Shown here piece after piece: positions 21,131 through 31,560 of a DNA stretch of 64,000 nucleotides. Within the stretch, counting starts at the first letter, position 1; each line of letters starts with the position of its first letter. The notes beneath the pieces are model-generated. The model saw only the letters and a program-made list of their open reading frames with translations. It ran no database searches and was not told where the DNA came from. The stretch covers positions 58,546 through 122,545 of the forward strand of contig CAKJVC010000062.1 of assembly GCA_918026815.1 (NCBI GenBank), in the 5' to 3' direction. This DNA comes from Chalara sp. BL73 (Eukaryota; Ascomycota; Leotiomycetes; Helotiales). The translations under genes were made by a program, and so were the position numbers.

Positions 21131-22556
21131 GATGAAGGTATGGATATAAATCCTTCCTTTGCAGGCACGCAAATAGAATAACGGCAGGATTCAGAATCTT
21201 GTTATTCAATTAAGAATTTAGATTACAAAGGTGCTATTGCGTGGTTATATAGAGAATACTTGCAAGCCTCATTTATAACATTAATCTGTCACCAAATTGT
21301 GAGCCTTCCGATATTGAAGTTTTGGTCTGCTCCCTGAAAATTCAGCCGAAAATTGACCCGTTCGTGATCAAATCTCTCTTATCAAAAGACACCATTGATC
21401 CTTGAAAAGAAACGTGACGTTTATGGAAGGTGGTCTTTGAAGGCCCTGTGCAATATGTCGGTAGTTCAACGTTTAAATATTGCACCATCCGCCGAATCAA
21501 ATTCCAGCAATTATCTGTGTTCGGCATTTGATAGAAGAAACATTTAAGCTTACATGCGTAGGGGTGATAAGGTTGTGAATGAAGAAGCGGTCCATTTATG
21601 CTTATATGCTTCTCATTTTGGAAATTCAATGCAAGTGCATGGGCCGCGTTTTTAAAGTTAAACCTTAAACAGAGGCCGTCTAAAGCCGAGGTCATTTACA
21701 ACATTGTTCTCCACGTGAAAGTAGCTACACAATCCGTTTCAGGAATTTCTTGCAAGCCACACCCGATCAACACAATGCATGTTGGGCAATTTAAGTGTAG
21801 GGAGGCTTGGCAACGATTAATCACACCAAACACGACTCATGTCTCATGGTAATACCATAATTCTCCAACTCTCCGTAATCCATTCTTTTTTACAGGTAAA
21901 TCCACTGCCTTCTTACGCACCTTTTGTTTAATTGCCTGTTAGACTTAATTAATTAAGTTCCTACACTCTTCGATACGTTGTAACTAGCCATAAAGAACAA
22001 GATGACAAACTAATTAAAGTCTATTAAAACTATTCCAAACTTATCTCCCAGCATCATTCCTCGGCGTTGATAAAATGCTATCTATCAAATGCTATTATTG
22101 ACCTTTTCCCCTTTATTATCCACGCTGTAATTTTTCTGCCAACGTTACTATGGGAATCTTCGAACCCTGTTAGCCTGCTGCACAGGTTGAGCGGGGTTTC
22201 TAAGATCCACATGCTTTCTTACCACCGATACCTCCTAACAATTTAGATTACTCACCCTTTTGTGTGTGGACACCGAAGCTAAGGGCTAGGATTTAAATTA
22301 TAGCCCTGTAAAACCCCAGCTACCCGTAATTCCGCCCTGTAAGAAGTCTTACTAGTGACTATCCATGGATAATTTACCCGAACTTTCTGGGACTACCATA
22401 CCTGTGCCCGAGCCTGGATTCATATATAATCTTTAGGGTTCTCAAAACGACATCTCGTTCGACAAGAGCGTATTAGTTTCATATATCGTACTAGGCCTTG
22501 CTATCATCGTTCTCTTTACTTCCACAATCATCTCCAACAGTCGCCTTGTACTCAAC
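21131..22556. promoter_or_regulatory. Divergent intergenic region between the two lectin-type genes
   Basis: 1.4 kb separate the two divergent start codons, enough for both promoters. Scattered frames (such as 21342-21695 on the minus strand) match nothing. Assignment as a shared regulatory region is positional. Confidence 0.35.
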
Positions 22557-23093
22557 ATGAAGACGGCTTACTTCTCCCTTTTCGCAATTGCCTTCGGATT
22601 ACCCTTGGTGCAAGGGACAATCCAACAGACAACTTTGGTTGGTGGCCTCGATCATGGGACACAGTTTTCAGATCTCTCTATTGTCACAGCCAGCGAGTCA
22701 TCGGCCATTCTCGCATCAATAACCATCCGTGGAGGCTCTCGCGTAGACGGCATCTCCTACACCTATGCCTGGAATGGCATACCAGCAATATCGCACGGTG
22801 GCACGGGAGGGACTGCACACTCTCTCGCTCTCGCATACGGCGAGGATATAACAACAGTAAAGGCTTGTGCCGACAGGTACCGACCTAATGTCCTAACTGC
22901 TTACCACACTCGGATCTTCTACCTATCAATAACAACGACACTTGGTTACGGAGTGACGGCGGGTTCCACATCCGGTACCTGTACGACATGGACGGCTCCG
23001 GCTGGGATGGGGTTGATTGGGTTTGAGGGGAGGGATGGGGATGAGATTGACGCTATTGCGCCGATTTGGGGTACACCTTCCGCGTACCTTTGA
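22557..23093 (+). CDS. Secreted jacalin-like lectin
   Basis: A single exon of 178 residues. The signal peptide is residues 1-20 (YFSLFAIAFGLPLVQG). The mature chain is one jacalin-like beta-prism: GGLDHGTQFSDL, ITIRGGSRVDGISYTYAW, a Gly-rich turn (GGTGGTAHSLAL), GEDITTVKAC, RIFYLSITTTLGYGVTAG and the closing GLIGFEGRDGDEIDAIAPIWG, where the GDEID segment is characteristic. Two Cys residues are suitable for one disulfide. It would bind carbohydrate outside the cell. The length fits a single-domain lectin. It is the same fold as the N-terminal domain of the neighbouring natterin-like protein, and the pair is divergent. Confidence 0.8.
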   Translation: MKTAYFSLFAIAFGLPLVQGTIQQTTLVGGLDHGTQFSDLSIVTASESSAILASITIRGGSRVDGISYTYAWNGIPAISHGGTGGTAHSLALAYGEDITTVKACADRYRPNVLTAYHTRIFYLSITTTLGYGVTAGSTSGTCTTWTAPAGMGLIGFEGRDGDEIDAIAPIWGTPSAYL

Positions 23094-23999
23094 AGGTGGC
23101 ATGGAGGGTTAGATTGGAGGTGTTTGAGGGGTCGGAAATTTTGAGCAAAGCTTGCTTATAGGAAGGATGGTTAATACTGTTGAATTGGTTTGGCTTTTAC
23201 TTGGTATATATTTAGCTGTAATTTTCTAAGAAAAAAAGTGTTGTTAAAGCTTCATGACTTCCCCAACGCTTAGCATATATTAACCAAACCGTGACTGACT
23301 AATGTCTAAATATCGAAACGGGGAATTAGGGCAATCACGCCTTGCAGAGGTTAAGCCAGCGAATCAAGTGCTGTAATTTATGAACGCCTGAGGCATTCAG
23401 AGCTCTATTCCATTTTTTTTTATGACAACCATCCGTATAGTTAGATAATGTTTTCCATTGTAATTCATCCTTTCTATTTTTATATAAGTTAAAAAAAATG
23501 GCATTTTTTAACTGTGTTGGCTTTCGTACGGCTCTAAGAAAAGCTAAGAAGAGGAGTAATTTCTTTATTGGGCCCGGCAGATGGCGCTATTGTAATGTTG
23601 AAGGAAAGAAAAGTGGTTTGTTATAGCATAAACAAGCCGAGAAATTAAGGGTGGTGCCAAGCCACTATCGACCATAGCGACCGACGAACCGCAAGCGAAT
23701 ATTGCACGGCTCCGTACCAATGCGTTCTACTAGGAAATGGTGAATGAACAACTCATTTCTGGAGGGCTGGAAATCGACTCGATTGATATCTATTTCAAAT
23801 GGGAGCAACCGCATGTTTAAGTAGTGAACGAGAAGCTCTTTAAAGACGGTCGTGCTTCCTATAGGAAATACTTCAGTCATCTCTTGCTAAACTGTATTTT
23901 AGCCTCCGTGAGTTGATACTCTCTTTGATCTGAGGTTCGGACAGACTCAGGAGATTCCAATTCGGCCGGTCGGCTGTTTCTGGAGAAGGCAGAGATTTT
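23094..23999. other. Intergenic, nothing recognised
   Basis: About 900 bp. Contains poly-A/T runs near 23230 and 23410-23510 (probable 3' UTR and AT-rich spacer) and an unassigned minus-strand frame at 23665-23880. No repeat ends were found. Confidence 0.4.
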
Positions 24000-25593
24000 G
24001 CTGCCATTCAATCTAAAATCACCGAGCATTATCACAATCCAATCCTTTTGCATTCTTGGAAATGTCTACTTAGTGAGTACTGCGCGGATTTATCACTCAT
24101 TTGTAATGAGGCTCGTGACTCTGGGCTACTGGCTCCGACGCGGCAGGATGGCTGCACCTTGGCATGGCTAATAGGCTTGCGTTGGATATGGGACCGAATC
24201 TCGATTCTCCCAGCGTAACACCGTCACGCTGGCTCACTGCAGATGATAATGAACTGAGGAAGTGTATCCACTGGGTGCTCTATTACTTAGACAAAACATC
24301 GTCCATGTACACAGGGATTGTTTGCACTCTACTGGTCAGTCGTGTTCACTGGAAGAGGGAAATGGTTGCTGATCATCTGCTTACGGTACTAAGGACTCCC
24401 AAGCACAAGTATGCTTACCAGAGGGTTTATCCTCTCCCGGACCGCCAGATAGTCTACCTTTTCACGAACTTCGTCGTTCAACACCTGGATATATCCAAAG
24501 GGCGCTAATCAGTGTGAGCCGAATTATTGAAAAGATTCTGCTCGCTTTGTGAGCTTACCCTAGATAAACCCCATTGTTTCCGAATATTTTAGCTCATCCC
24601 CCGCTAGGTACACTCCAAAGTCCACCGTACGGAGCCAAAAGCTTTCCACCTTTTTGCCATCCACAGTGCTTGAACTGAAGAACTGGTACTATGATCTTCC
24701 AAAGGATCTTAGATTGGAGCACAATGGTATGCTTCATATTGAGCCCGCAGCCTACATCAACCACATGATTTATCACACAGCCTTCATACTACTTATGAAG
24801 CCGACTCTGCTCAAGTCTCAAGAAGAAAGTAAGTCCTACCTCAAAACTTTTGAGAAACTGTCGACAGGCTTTGTCCATTTTCTAACGCGAGCTATTCAGA
24901 TAGTCGCAGGATAAGCTATCAGGCAGCGCTGGAAATATGTAACGTGGGGCAGAAGTACCGCAAGAAGTTTGGCAGCTTCCGCCAGTGTCCACTTACAGCA
25001 ACGTATTGCACACTTTCGGCGGTTTCGATCCTTCTCAATGCTGCACATCACCGTTGGGAAAGAATCAGCGTTTCCAATAACAACAAACACATTGAACTTG
25101 GATTGAATGTCCTGAAGGAGCTGTTTGTTTTCTAGAACCCTGCGAAGAGGATATGGCAGAATTTATATCAGATGTACGACCCTCCACACAAGCTAATAAT
25201 CGCCGGGCCTGCTGCGACAGTGACGGCTTTAATCAATAGATCAATACGTACCTCTCACTGTTCCAGCCTCGAGCGGCGATGTTGAGAGCTGGCCAAGCAA
25301 TGCAGGTTAGTCGCAGGACAGCCGTTATTAAGACCGCGGGTTCTGCCGCTGATGAGGCAGGATGGACTTCGCCAATTCCTACCAGCCAGCCAGCGCCATC
25401 TTTGGACGCATTTGGAAATTAGTCATTCAAGTGCTTCCCGCCGGATAATCCTGATTTTCCTGTCGCGGGTTTCTTCGGGGCCTTGCGTAACTTCTCGTAC
25501 ATGGAAACATATCCAATCTTTCAGTTCGACTCGCTTCCCGACAATTACAGCAGTTTCGATATCTTGAACCGAATACATGTACACAACATGTAA
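24000..25593 (+). pseudogene. Zn2Cys6-type transcription factor, middle and C-terminal part, degraded
   Basis: No zinc cluster is visible. The fungal-trans region is recognisable: MANRLALDMGPNLDS then ELRKCIHWVLYYLDKTSSMYTG. Further on are LELKNWYYDLPKDLRLEH, INHMIYHTAFILLMKPTLL, GQKYRKKFGSFRQ and LTATYCTLSAVSILLNAA, a stop, then NPAKRIWQNLYQMY. The end is DNPDFPVAGFFGALRNFSY up to the TAA at 25591-25593. Breaks: a frameshift near 24160, lost exon joins around 24500-24650, and TAG at 25132-25134 where Trp is expected (a G-to-A change, as RIP would make). It lies head-on to the alcohol dehydrogenase pseudogene, so both were probably part of one lost metabolic group. Confidence 0.7.
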
Positions 25594-25829
25594 TGGCAGA
25601 CGGTAAACTATAGTACGCGTTCGACTTCCTTGGGTCTATACAGGAGAGATATACAAGACGAAAGCATGTTCCATACACCCACCGTGGGTGATTGTGCCGC
25701 AGCAGTGCAGCAGACAAACCTTCTGCATTACTGGCTTATTTCCTATCAAGCTAAATCCAGTAGCCTCGCTTAATACGAAAAACACACACCGGTAGTTAAA
25801 GAAGAGGGGAGAGGCTCCATTTTATGATT

Positions 25830-27027
25830 GCCTTCGATTCAGAGGCCAGTTGATTTGTGTGACAACTTTTCCAACATTCTTGAGCTTTTCGAAGTTCCGG
25901 ATTTAGTGATTTGAGGCTTAAGAACACTAGTGCGGATGAACTCCAGGCATTAGAACATCTCAGGGTTGCCTTCCATCGGTGTGCCTTGAATCCTGATCTG
26001 CCGCGACAGTACATCTGCAAGGGGGCATGAGAGTATACCCTCCAACGGATCCCTATTTTACAAATTGTCATAGTTGGCAAATTGAAGCACCGGTAGTCGG
26101 TTATTTTTTTATCCTGCCTACCTGACAATAAGAATGGTGCCTCCATTGCAGACATAGTCAGCCAAATTAGCAAATCCGCTGGTGGTGTTTGTGTTCGTGC
26201 AATTGATCACAATATCTGCTGCGCACTGGATCTCGCCTGGCCGTCTAATTTCTCGAGACAATTTCAGAAGCTCCTCATGGAATGTTTTCTCCCATGGTAA
26301 TCCCTCGGGGGCAGCAAGAAAACGACCACGGACATCACCCCTAGTCAGCATCGGGCCTGCTTCTCTGAACTTGACATCTACACCAATCACTCTAACAGCG
26401 TATAAGCTCTTTGCCGAAAGCCCTACGAGATAGCCTATAGCTACTGCAATCCCGAAAACCACAATCACATCGTGGGCGGTGGGCCGAGCTGCTCGTAGGG
26501 CTTTCAGAGCTACCGAGCCCGAGCATAACGCGACGGCGTAAATGCTAAGAATGATCTCACTTTCCTCACTAAAGACGTATTCAGGCAGTAGTACTACGGA
26601 GTGGGGAGGAGCGGTCATGTATTGCTGGAAAGTTATCACGGAGCAGCTCGCTCGTCCCGCGAGGGCTCGGTTCTAGTTCATGAGTGCTAGCGCAACGTAC
26701 TCGGCATGTGTGTATTCTTACTTATAGAACTAGAGATCAAGCCAGGTAGGCTCTTATTGCCTAGGAAAAGCGGGTCGCACGCTCATGAGCACGTGTGGAC
26801 CCACTTCTCCGTGACAAAAGTTCCGTTGAAACCCTCGGGAGAAGGGAGAGATTTGCGACCAGACTCGGGGATTCCGCGCAGGCAGTATTTGCAGTTTTGG
26901 CACGGGTAAGTGAGACACCTCGCAGCAACCGGCCAATTGAGGAGAGAGGGATCATGGCTTGCAACGACATGGTCTATGTCTTCATAACCCGCAATGTGAT
27001 TGTGTGTTGGGAACCTAGGCAGTGGGC
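25830..27027 (-). pseudogene. Zinc-type alcohol dehydrogenase (MDR family), degraded and split by an LTR
   Basis: Reading right to left: HIAGYEDIDHVVASHDPSLL, where intact enzymes have GHEGIG, so the zinc-ligand His and the glycines are replaced (C-to-T and G-to-A changes). Next comes the structural-zinc lobe with CQNCKYCLRG, then GTFQQYMTAPPHSVVLLPEY, ALCSGSVALKALR, the NAD-binding region VIVVFGIAVAIGYLVG (normally GAGGxxG-like), CAADIVINCTN and GFANLADYVCNGGTILIV. After an intron (about 26050-26116) follow PLADVLSRQIRIQGTPMEG and a TAA. An LTR at 26634-26816 separates FNGT from FQQY; removal with one AAAGT copy rejoins them. A possible 5' exon with an ATG at 27293 ends in a GTGAGT donor but matches no known N-terminus. 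Confidence 0.75.
26634..26816 (+). mobile_element. Solo LTR, 183 bp, target duplication AAAGT
   Basis: Ends TATCACGGAG...CTCCGTGACA (one mismatch from the perfect inverted ends of the copy at 12846-13011). Flanked by AAAGT at 26629-26633 and 26817-26821. It is collinear with the other copy over its whole length, including GAGGGCTCGGTTCTAG and GAACTAGAGATCAAGCC, plus about 17 extra bases near 26790. It sits in the coding region of the alcohol dehydrogenase pseudogene, in the opposite orientation to that gene. Confidence 0.85.
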
Positions 27028-27293
27028 CTACACAGAATGAAGCATCCCGGAGGAAGTGTTAGGTCTATGAACTCTTGGAAAATAGGAAACTCAAGGCAGT
27101 TTGAATAGAAGGGCAAGTTGCGCCGCCACAGTGGCCCGTCCATGCTACTCACCTCCGGTGTAAGTTCTGCTGTCTGTTTTCCGGAGATAATCGTTGCTGT
27201 TGAGACAAGACTAAAAACTTTTTGAACATCATTCAGATCTGTTTGCGAGCCCCCGGGCGAGAACTCCTTGTGCTCCTCAACTGATTGAGACAT

Positions 27294-28227
27294 TTGTCTG
27301 GTTTTTGCGTTGGCGCTATTGGCGCTGGAACGACCATTTAAAATTTTGCACTAGTGCTCCGGCATTCAGCTCAGTTGCTAACTAGGAATGATCAAATTGA
27401 AGCTACATGAAGAGATGCCAAGATGATTCTTCCTTGTCTTTTTAAGGGGGTGTGGCGATGAGCTTATCCATTGGGTTTCTACTGTGGGGTTTACCATGTA
27501 ACTCCTACCTGTCTTGTAACCTAAGCAAAGAGAAAAACCACCTATCCGTTATGAGTCCCAAACACTTGTTGGAGAGGGGAATATTGTCTTCCGAGTATAG
27601 AAAGCACTGCTTCTCTCGCTGGCATGACATTTTCTAATGCGGAACCTGAGTCGCGACGCTAGCAAGCCAGGTGACAAAATACCGATAGTGAAAAATCGTG
27701 AGGTTGTACGGGTAAGAATACTAAATACATTTCCAAGGCATAAATCAGGTGATATGCGGCCTTGCAGCTTGTACCTACCAAAATAATTGAGGATTTGAGG
27801 GTCGATATATCATGATAGTACAAAGTCACACTGTAGAAGAGTAGAGTGGGGTGGGTAGGAAGATATGTTCCGCCATGTTGCAGAGCCCCAATTGTTTTAA
27901 CTAGTCCTTAGCTTCCGTAGTTCCCCATACTTATTATTTTTATTAATACTAGGTTAAATGTAGCCGTCTCTGATAATGAGCGATATAAATCGGCTTTTTC
28001 ACCTTTGGCCTCTCCTAAATCAGCCATCTATCTCGACGTATGTGGCGTCCTCTAGTGGGCTAAATGGAATTCTTACAGGAAGAAAGATTCAAGTACCATT
28101 CCGTATGAACCTATTCTGGTTCTTTTTTGGCATCAAAAGCCCGACAGTGGGCTGGGGCTCCGTATTAGACTTAACAGCAATTGTATGACTCTCAGTAAGT
28201 TGGGAACAAATCGCGACCACGGCCCTT
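27294..28227. other. Intergenic between ADH and MFS remnants
   Basis: About 930 bp with no gene supported. Short frames (27452-27637 and 27976-28188, plus) match no family. Confidence 0.4.
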
Positions 28228-28912
28228 TCCGTGCCTTTAGCAGCAATGCCCTCGACCGTCTTTGACATACTTGCTGCCTTGGTAATTCGTAAGCTGTTGG
28301 GGACGAAGCTCCTGAGCTACCCTGAGGAGCAGGCCGACTACACTCTCGCCGAGCCCACTAGACGATGGGAGCGAGTTTCAGTTGCTCGTATTCAGCGAAA
28401 GTTATGTACGATATAATCATGTTCGCTATACTAGGGATATATGACTAACTTTCGCTCCCCTAGCTCGCGCTAACTGCACAGCTGAATCTGATCTTGAGAG
28501 CAAGTCTATTAGCAGCTCCCCATAGACCAACATGGCGATATGCAAGACAAAGTCATCGTTGGCAGCTGGTATTCCAATACTGATCCAGAAAATCCGCAGA
28601 ATTGCTGTTTCTGGAAAAAGTTCAGGGTTTTTATTACAATCTCGTACGTATCCGTCGCGATTTACATGTCGGGCCCCATATATGCGGCCGCAGAGAAGAA
28701 TGCCGCACACAATTCCATATCTCCTTGGCTATTTCCAGCCTGGGACTGTGTCTATACGTTCTGGGCTATGGTGTTGGACCAATGCTCCTTTCTCCTCCAT
28801 CTGAACTGCCATCAGTGGGACATAACATTCCCTACATATTCTCCATGGTTATATTTTTAATTATCTCGATTCCTACGGCTCTTGCAAAGGACATTGCAAC
28901 CCTAGTTGGCTA
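28228..28912 (+). pseudogene. MFS drug:H+ antiporter (DHA1-type), 5' fragment with frameshift
   Basis: Starts with MPSTVFDILAALVIRKLLG and SYPEEQADY, the usual N-terminus of fungal DHA1 transporters. After a gap or decayed intron comes VGSWYSNTDPENPQN (normally followed by W; here C) and the first membrane span VFITISYVSVAIYMSGPIYA. A one-base frameshift near 28725 is needed to continue into LGLCLYVLGYGVGPMLLSP and IPYIFSMVIFLIISIPTAL. The sequence ends at a stop (about 28910) after two or three membrane segments, where intact members have twelve. Clearly a truncated relic. Confidence 0.72.
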
Positions 28913-29159
28913 GTCGGATAAATATTAGCCCGATATACTTGCCGATTGGCTCGCTTAAAATTTAAGGTTTCATATGCCAAGGCCTTAATAGTCGATGTTT
29001 CAATTGTACCACTTTAGTTCAGTTTATTTCAGTTTGGACAAGTTTATCACGGGCTAAACTTCGGCTTTTGCTGGTCATATCGTTCACGTACCTGTCCTGG
29101 CTCTATTTGAGGAACAATTATCAAAATCGAGTAAGTGAGATAGGCACATCTTGGTGAGG

Positions 29160-29906
29160 ATGGAAGAGCCTGCTTCAATCACTCAGGCGACCCCTGCTGC
29201 CTCTTCTTTACTCCCCAACCTTCTTGCACGCCTCACATCCACAATTCCACACCTGACTCCCTTGAAAAAGGACATCATCTGTGCAATAGACGGTCCAGAT
29301 GCAAGCGGCAAAACCACCTTCGCAGAAGCCCTAGCTTCTATGCTCCGAAGTCAGGGGCGAGAAACCATCGTAATACACCTTGACGACTTCCTCAACACAC
29401 GCTCGGCACGCCACGCTAATGGCCGCGACTCCCCAGAAGGTTTCTACCACGACACTTACAACTATCAGACCTTCAAATCCTGCGTCCTAAACCCCTTTCA
29501 GCCCGGCGGAAGCAGAAATTACCGCGCCAAAGCCACGGATTTGCACAGAGATATTTATCTTTCTGAGACCGAGTCCCCTTGGGTCTCTGCGCCTCCCAGT
29601 GGCGTAATTGTTTTGGTGGAAGGTATGTTTTTGCACCGTGAAGCGCTGGTTTGGTATTGGGACTGGTCGATATTCTTGTTTGTTCCGTTTGAGATTACAG
29701 CGAAGAGGACTATGGTAAGGGACGGTTCGGGAAACGGGGATCCGGAGTGTGAGGCACTGAGAAGATATGTTGGTGGCCAGAGAATATATTATGGGAAGTG
29801 TGAGCCTTGGACAAGGGCGGGATGGGTTGTGGATAATTCTGATGTTAATCACGCGAGGATTATGGAGAACAATGAATTGGAGAGGCTGGCTGATCGTGTT
29901 CTTTGA
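29160..29906 (+). CDS. P-loop nucleoside/uridine-kinase-like protein
   Basis: A single-exon gene of 248 residues starting at the ATG 29160. The P-loop is GPDASGKTTFAEAL (about residue 40). Next comes VIHLDDF, matching the substrate-binding DDFY motif of uridine kinase-like enzymes, then GVIVLVEGMFLHR (Walker B-like) and a lid region with RTMVRD. It ends PWTRAGWVVDNSDVNHARIM. This family is widespread in fungi and bacteria; the substrate is often not known. Cytosolic. It is intact between pseudogenes and repeats. The lack of introns is unusual for this window but common for the family. Confidence 0.78.
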   Translation: MEEPASITQATPAASSLLPNLLARLTSTIPHLTPLKKDIICAIDGPDASGKTTFAEALASMLRSQGRETIVIHLDDFLNTRSARHANGRDSPEGFYHDTYNYQTFKSCVLNPFQPGGSRNYRAKATDLHRDIYLSETESPWVSAPPSGVIVLVEGMFLHREALVWYWDWSIFLFVPFEITAKRTMVRDGSGNGDPECEALRRYVGGQRIYYGKCEPWTRAGWVVDNSDVNHARIMENNELERLADRVL

Positions 29907-31306
29907 GAAATACTAAGTCCTGATAAAAGAATTGTTGGAACTTTACGGCCCTAATCCGGTTCTCTACAGAGAGAATCTGTACAGGGCATTATCTACTGCT
30001 AGTCCGAGGCTGATATTAAAATAGCAAAGAGGTTTTAGAAATTTTTATAACGACTATAAAACTAACAGTAGATGTGTTGCATTGTTACTTTTATTACATA
30101 AATACTCGGCTATATGTTGTGTTATTGTAACGTTAACTTTTTGCAACTGAAAATAGTACACAAATCACCTTACATTAGGCATATATTGCATAAAACTGTC
30201 ACAATCCAAAGTTGGCATAATTCTACTAGTAATTTTTTACTAGTGGAAAGCAACGCGCGCGTTTACTAGTAACAAGTTAGTAAAAAAAAGCTATACCTAG
30301 ACTCGGAAGTGTATTTACTAGTAAAATTTTGCAGAAAAGTTAGATAGTTTAAACAATTCGAACAGCCATATTTGAACTATTATTTTAAAATTACGAAATA
30401 AATTTTAGTATTAAAATGTCAGACGCTAAGGTTGATAAGCTTTACCATAGCACTAAGCGGGCCAAAAAGGTACAATATCCGACGTCGCCTGCCAGAATGC
30501 TTATCCTACTACATATACCAGTTTGGAACCTGACATAAAACAGGTATGTAATAAGCTTTAGAAATTTCAAAAAGTTTAATATTTCGTTAAGTTTATAAAT
30601 ATCTAGCAAATACAAAATGTCACGATCATAGATTATGTGACCTATTTGGACTTGGCATGTTTATTAGCAGAGCATTTCCTCCTCTCTATACCTGTCTTTC
30701 TTTTCTTGAAATAGCCTAACCATCGGCAAATAATACAGGCCGCTTTGTAATTCCTCTCCTGATTTCCTCTGGTTTCCCTACTAGATATACTCGGAATCCT
30801 GCTGTGTCATCTCCTCACATTTGGATGCTTGCTTACGTTTTCTGTGCAACCCAAGAATTATGCTGGTTGCCAAGGCAAAGCCGCAGCTAACACAGCGTCC
30901 TAAGTGAAGTATTAATCGACCAGCGATTTAATACGTGCAAAGTTTTGTAGCTGAATGTATTTTAATTAAATTAATGGCTAAATGACAATCTTCAGAGAAT
31001 ACCTATTTACTAATCATTGTTGCATGCTTTGAGGTTTCTTTGTAGAGAAAAGATGTTGTAAATCCCCACTTAAGTGTAACTACTCGTGTATCGTTTATTT
31101 TTCACTTGTGTAAACAGTACGGCCGGTATCCAAATTAACAAAGCACTTGTCTTCATATTTTGTAAAGTCCTGCGGTTTGTAACAAGGTGGCGAACATGCG
31201 CTATTGTGAGCCAAGTTTGCATTTGATTTTATCTAATTGAGGAATCCGAAGAAAAAAAATAGAGATGCAGCGAGCCCGTCCATTCCTCTGTTCTTGTTGC
31301 CCCCTC
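29907..31306. other. AT-rich region with clustered ACTAGT palindromes
   Basis: 1.4 kb, no gene. Four ACTAGT sites (mostly within TTACTAGTAA-like palindromes) lie at 30225, 30239, 30265 and 30317. A short frame from about 30416 (MSDAKVDKLYHSTKRAKK) is reminiscent of a charged transposon-protein start but stops after about 40 codons. The remainder looks like RIP-degraded repeat DNA without visible ends. Confidence 0.45.
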
Positions 31307-31560
31307 TCAGCCGCAAAGATGATAACAGCCGCCCCTGTTAGCATCAACAATGCACACAAGGCCCTCGCAACAACTGGTGTCCCCGCTTCCCCCACAGCAG
31401 TCTAAGTCATTAGCACCTCGGTTCAAGTCAAAAGCGAGTTACACTTACTACCAGCGACTCGGCATGCGCGAGGTTGGAGTTCCTCAGGAGCCATGATGCC
31501 GGCTAGGACACTGGTGCTCAGGAGAACAGTGACAAGGCTGAAAATGAATTTAGCCTGCAT
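31307..31560 (-). CDS. Small secreted cysteine-rich protein (68 aa, effector/knottin-like)
   Basis: Two exons (31560-31449, 31401-31307) with a 47-nt intron (GTAAGT donor, CTAATGAC branch, TTAG acceptor) encode 68 residues. Residues 1-20 form a clear signal peptide (FIFSLVTVLLSTSVLA). The mature part has eight cysteines with spacing C-x5-CC-x7-CC-x4-C-x8-C-x3-C, ending two residues before the stop. Without splicing no cysteine-rich frame is seen, because exon 2 is read in a frame with no ATG. The pattern suggests a disulfide-stabilised extracellular peptide such as an effector or antimicrobial peptide. I know no exact family and infer function only from size, secretion and cysteines. Confidence 0.72.

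Noticed and set aside
27015..27293. 92-codon minus-strand frame as N-terminal exon of the alcohol dehydrogenase
   Set aside because: It has an ATG and a GTGAGT donor in the right place, but the peptide has none of the expected N-terminal dehydrogenase motifs; left unassigned.
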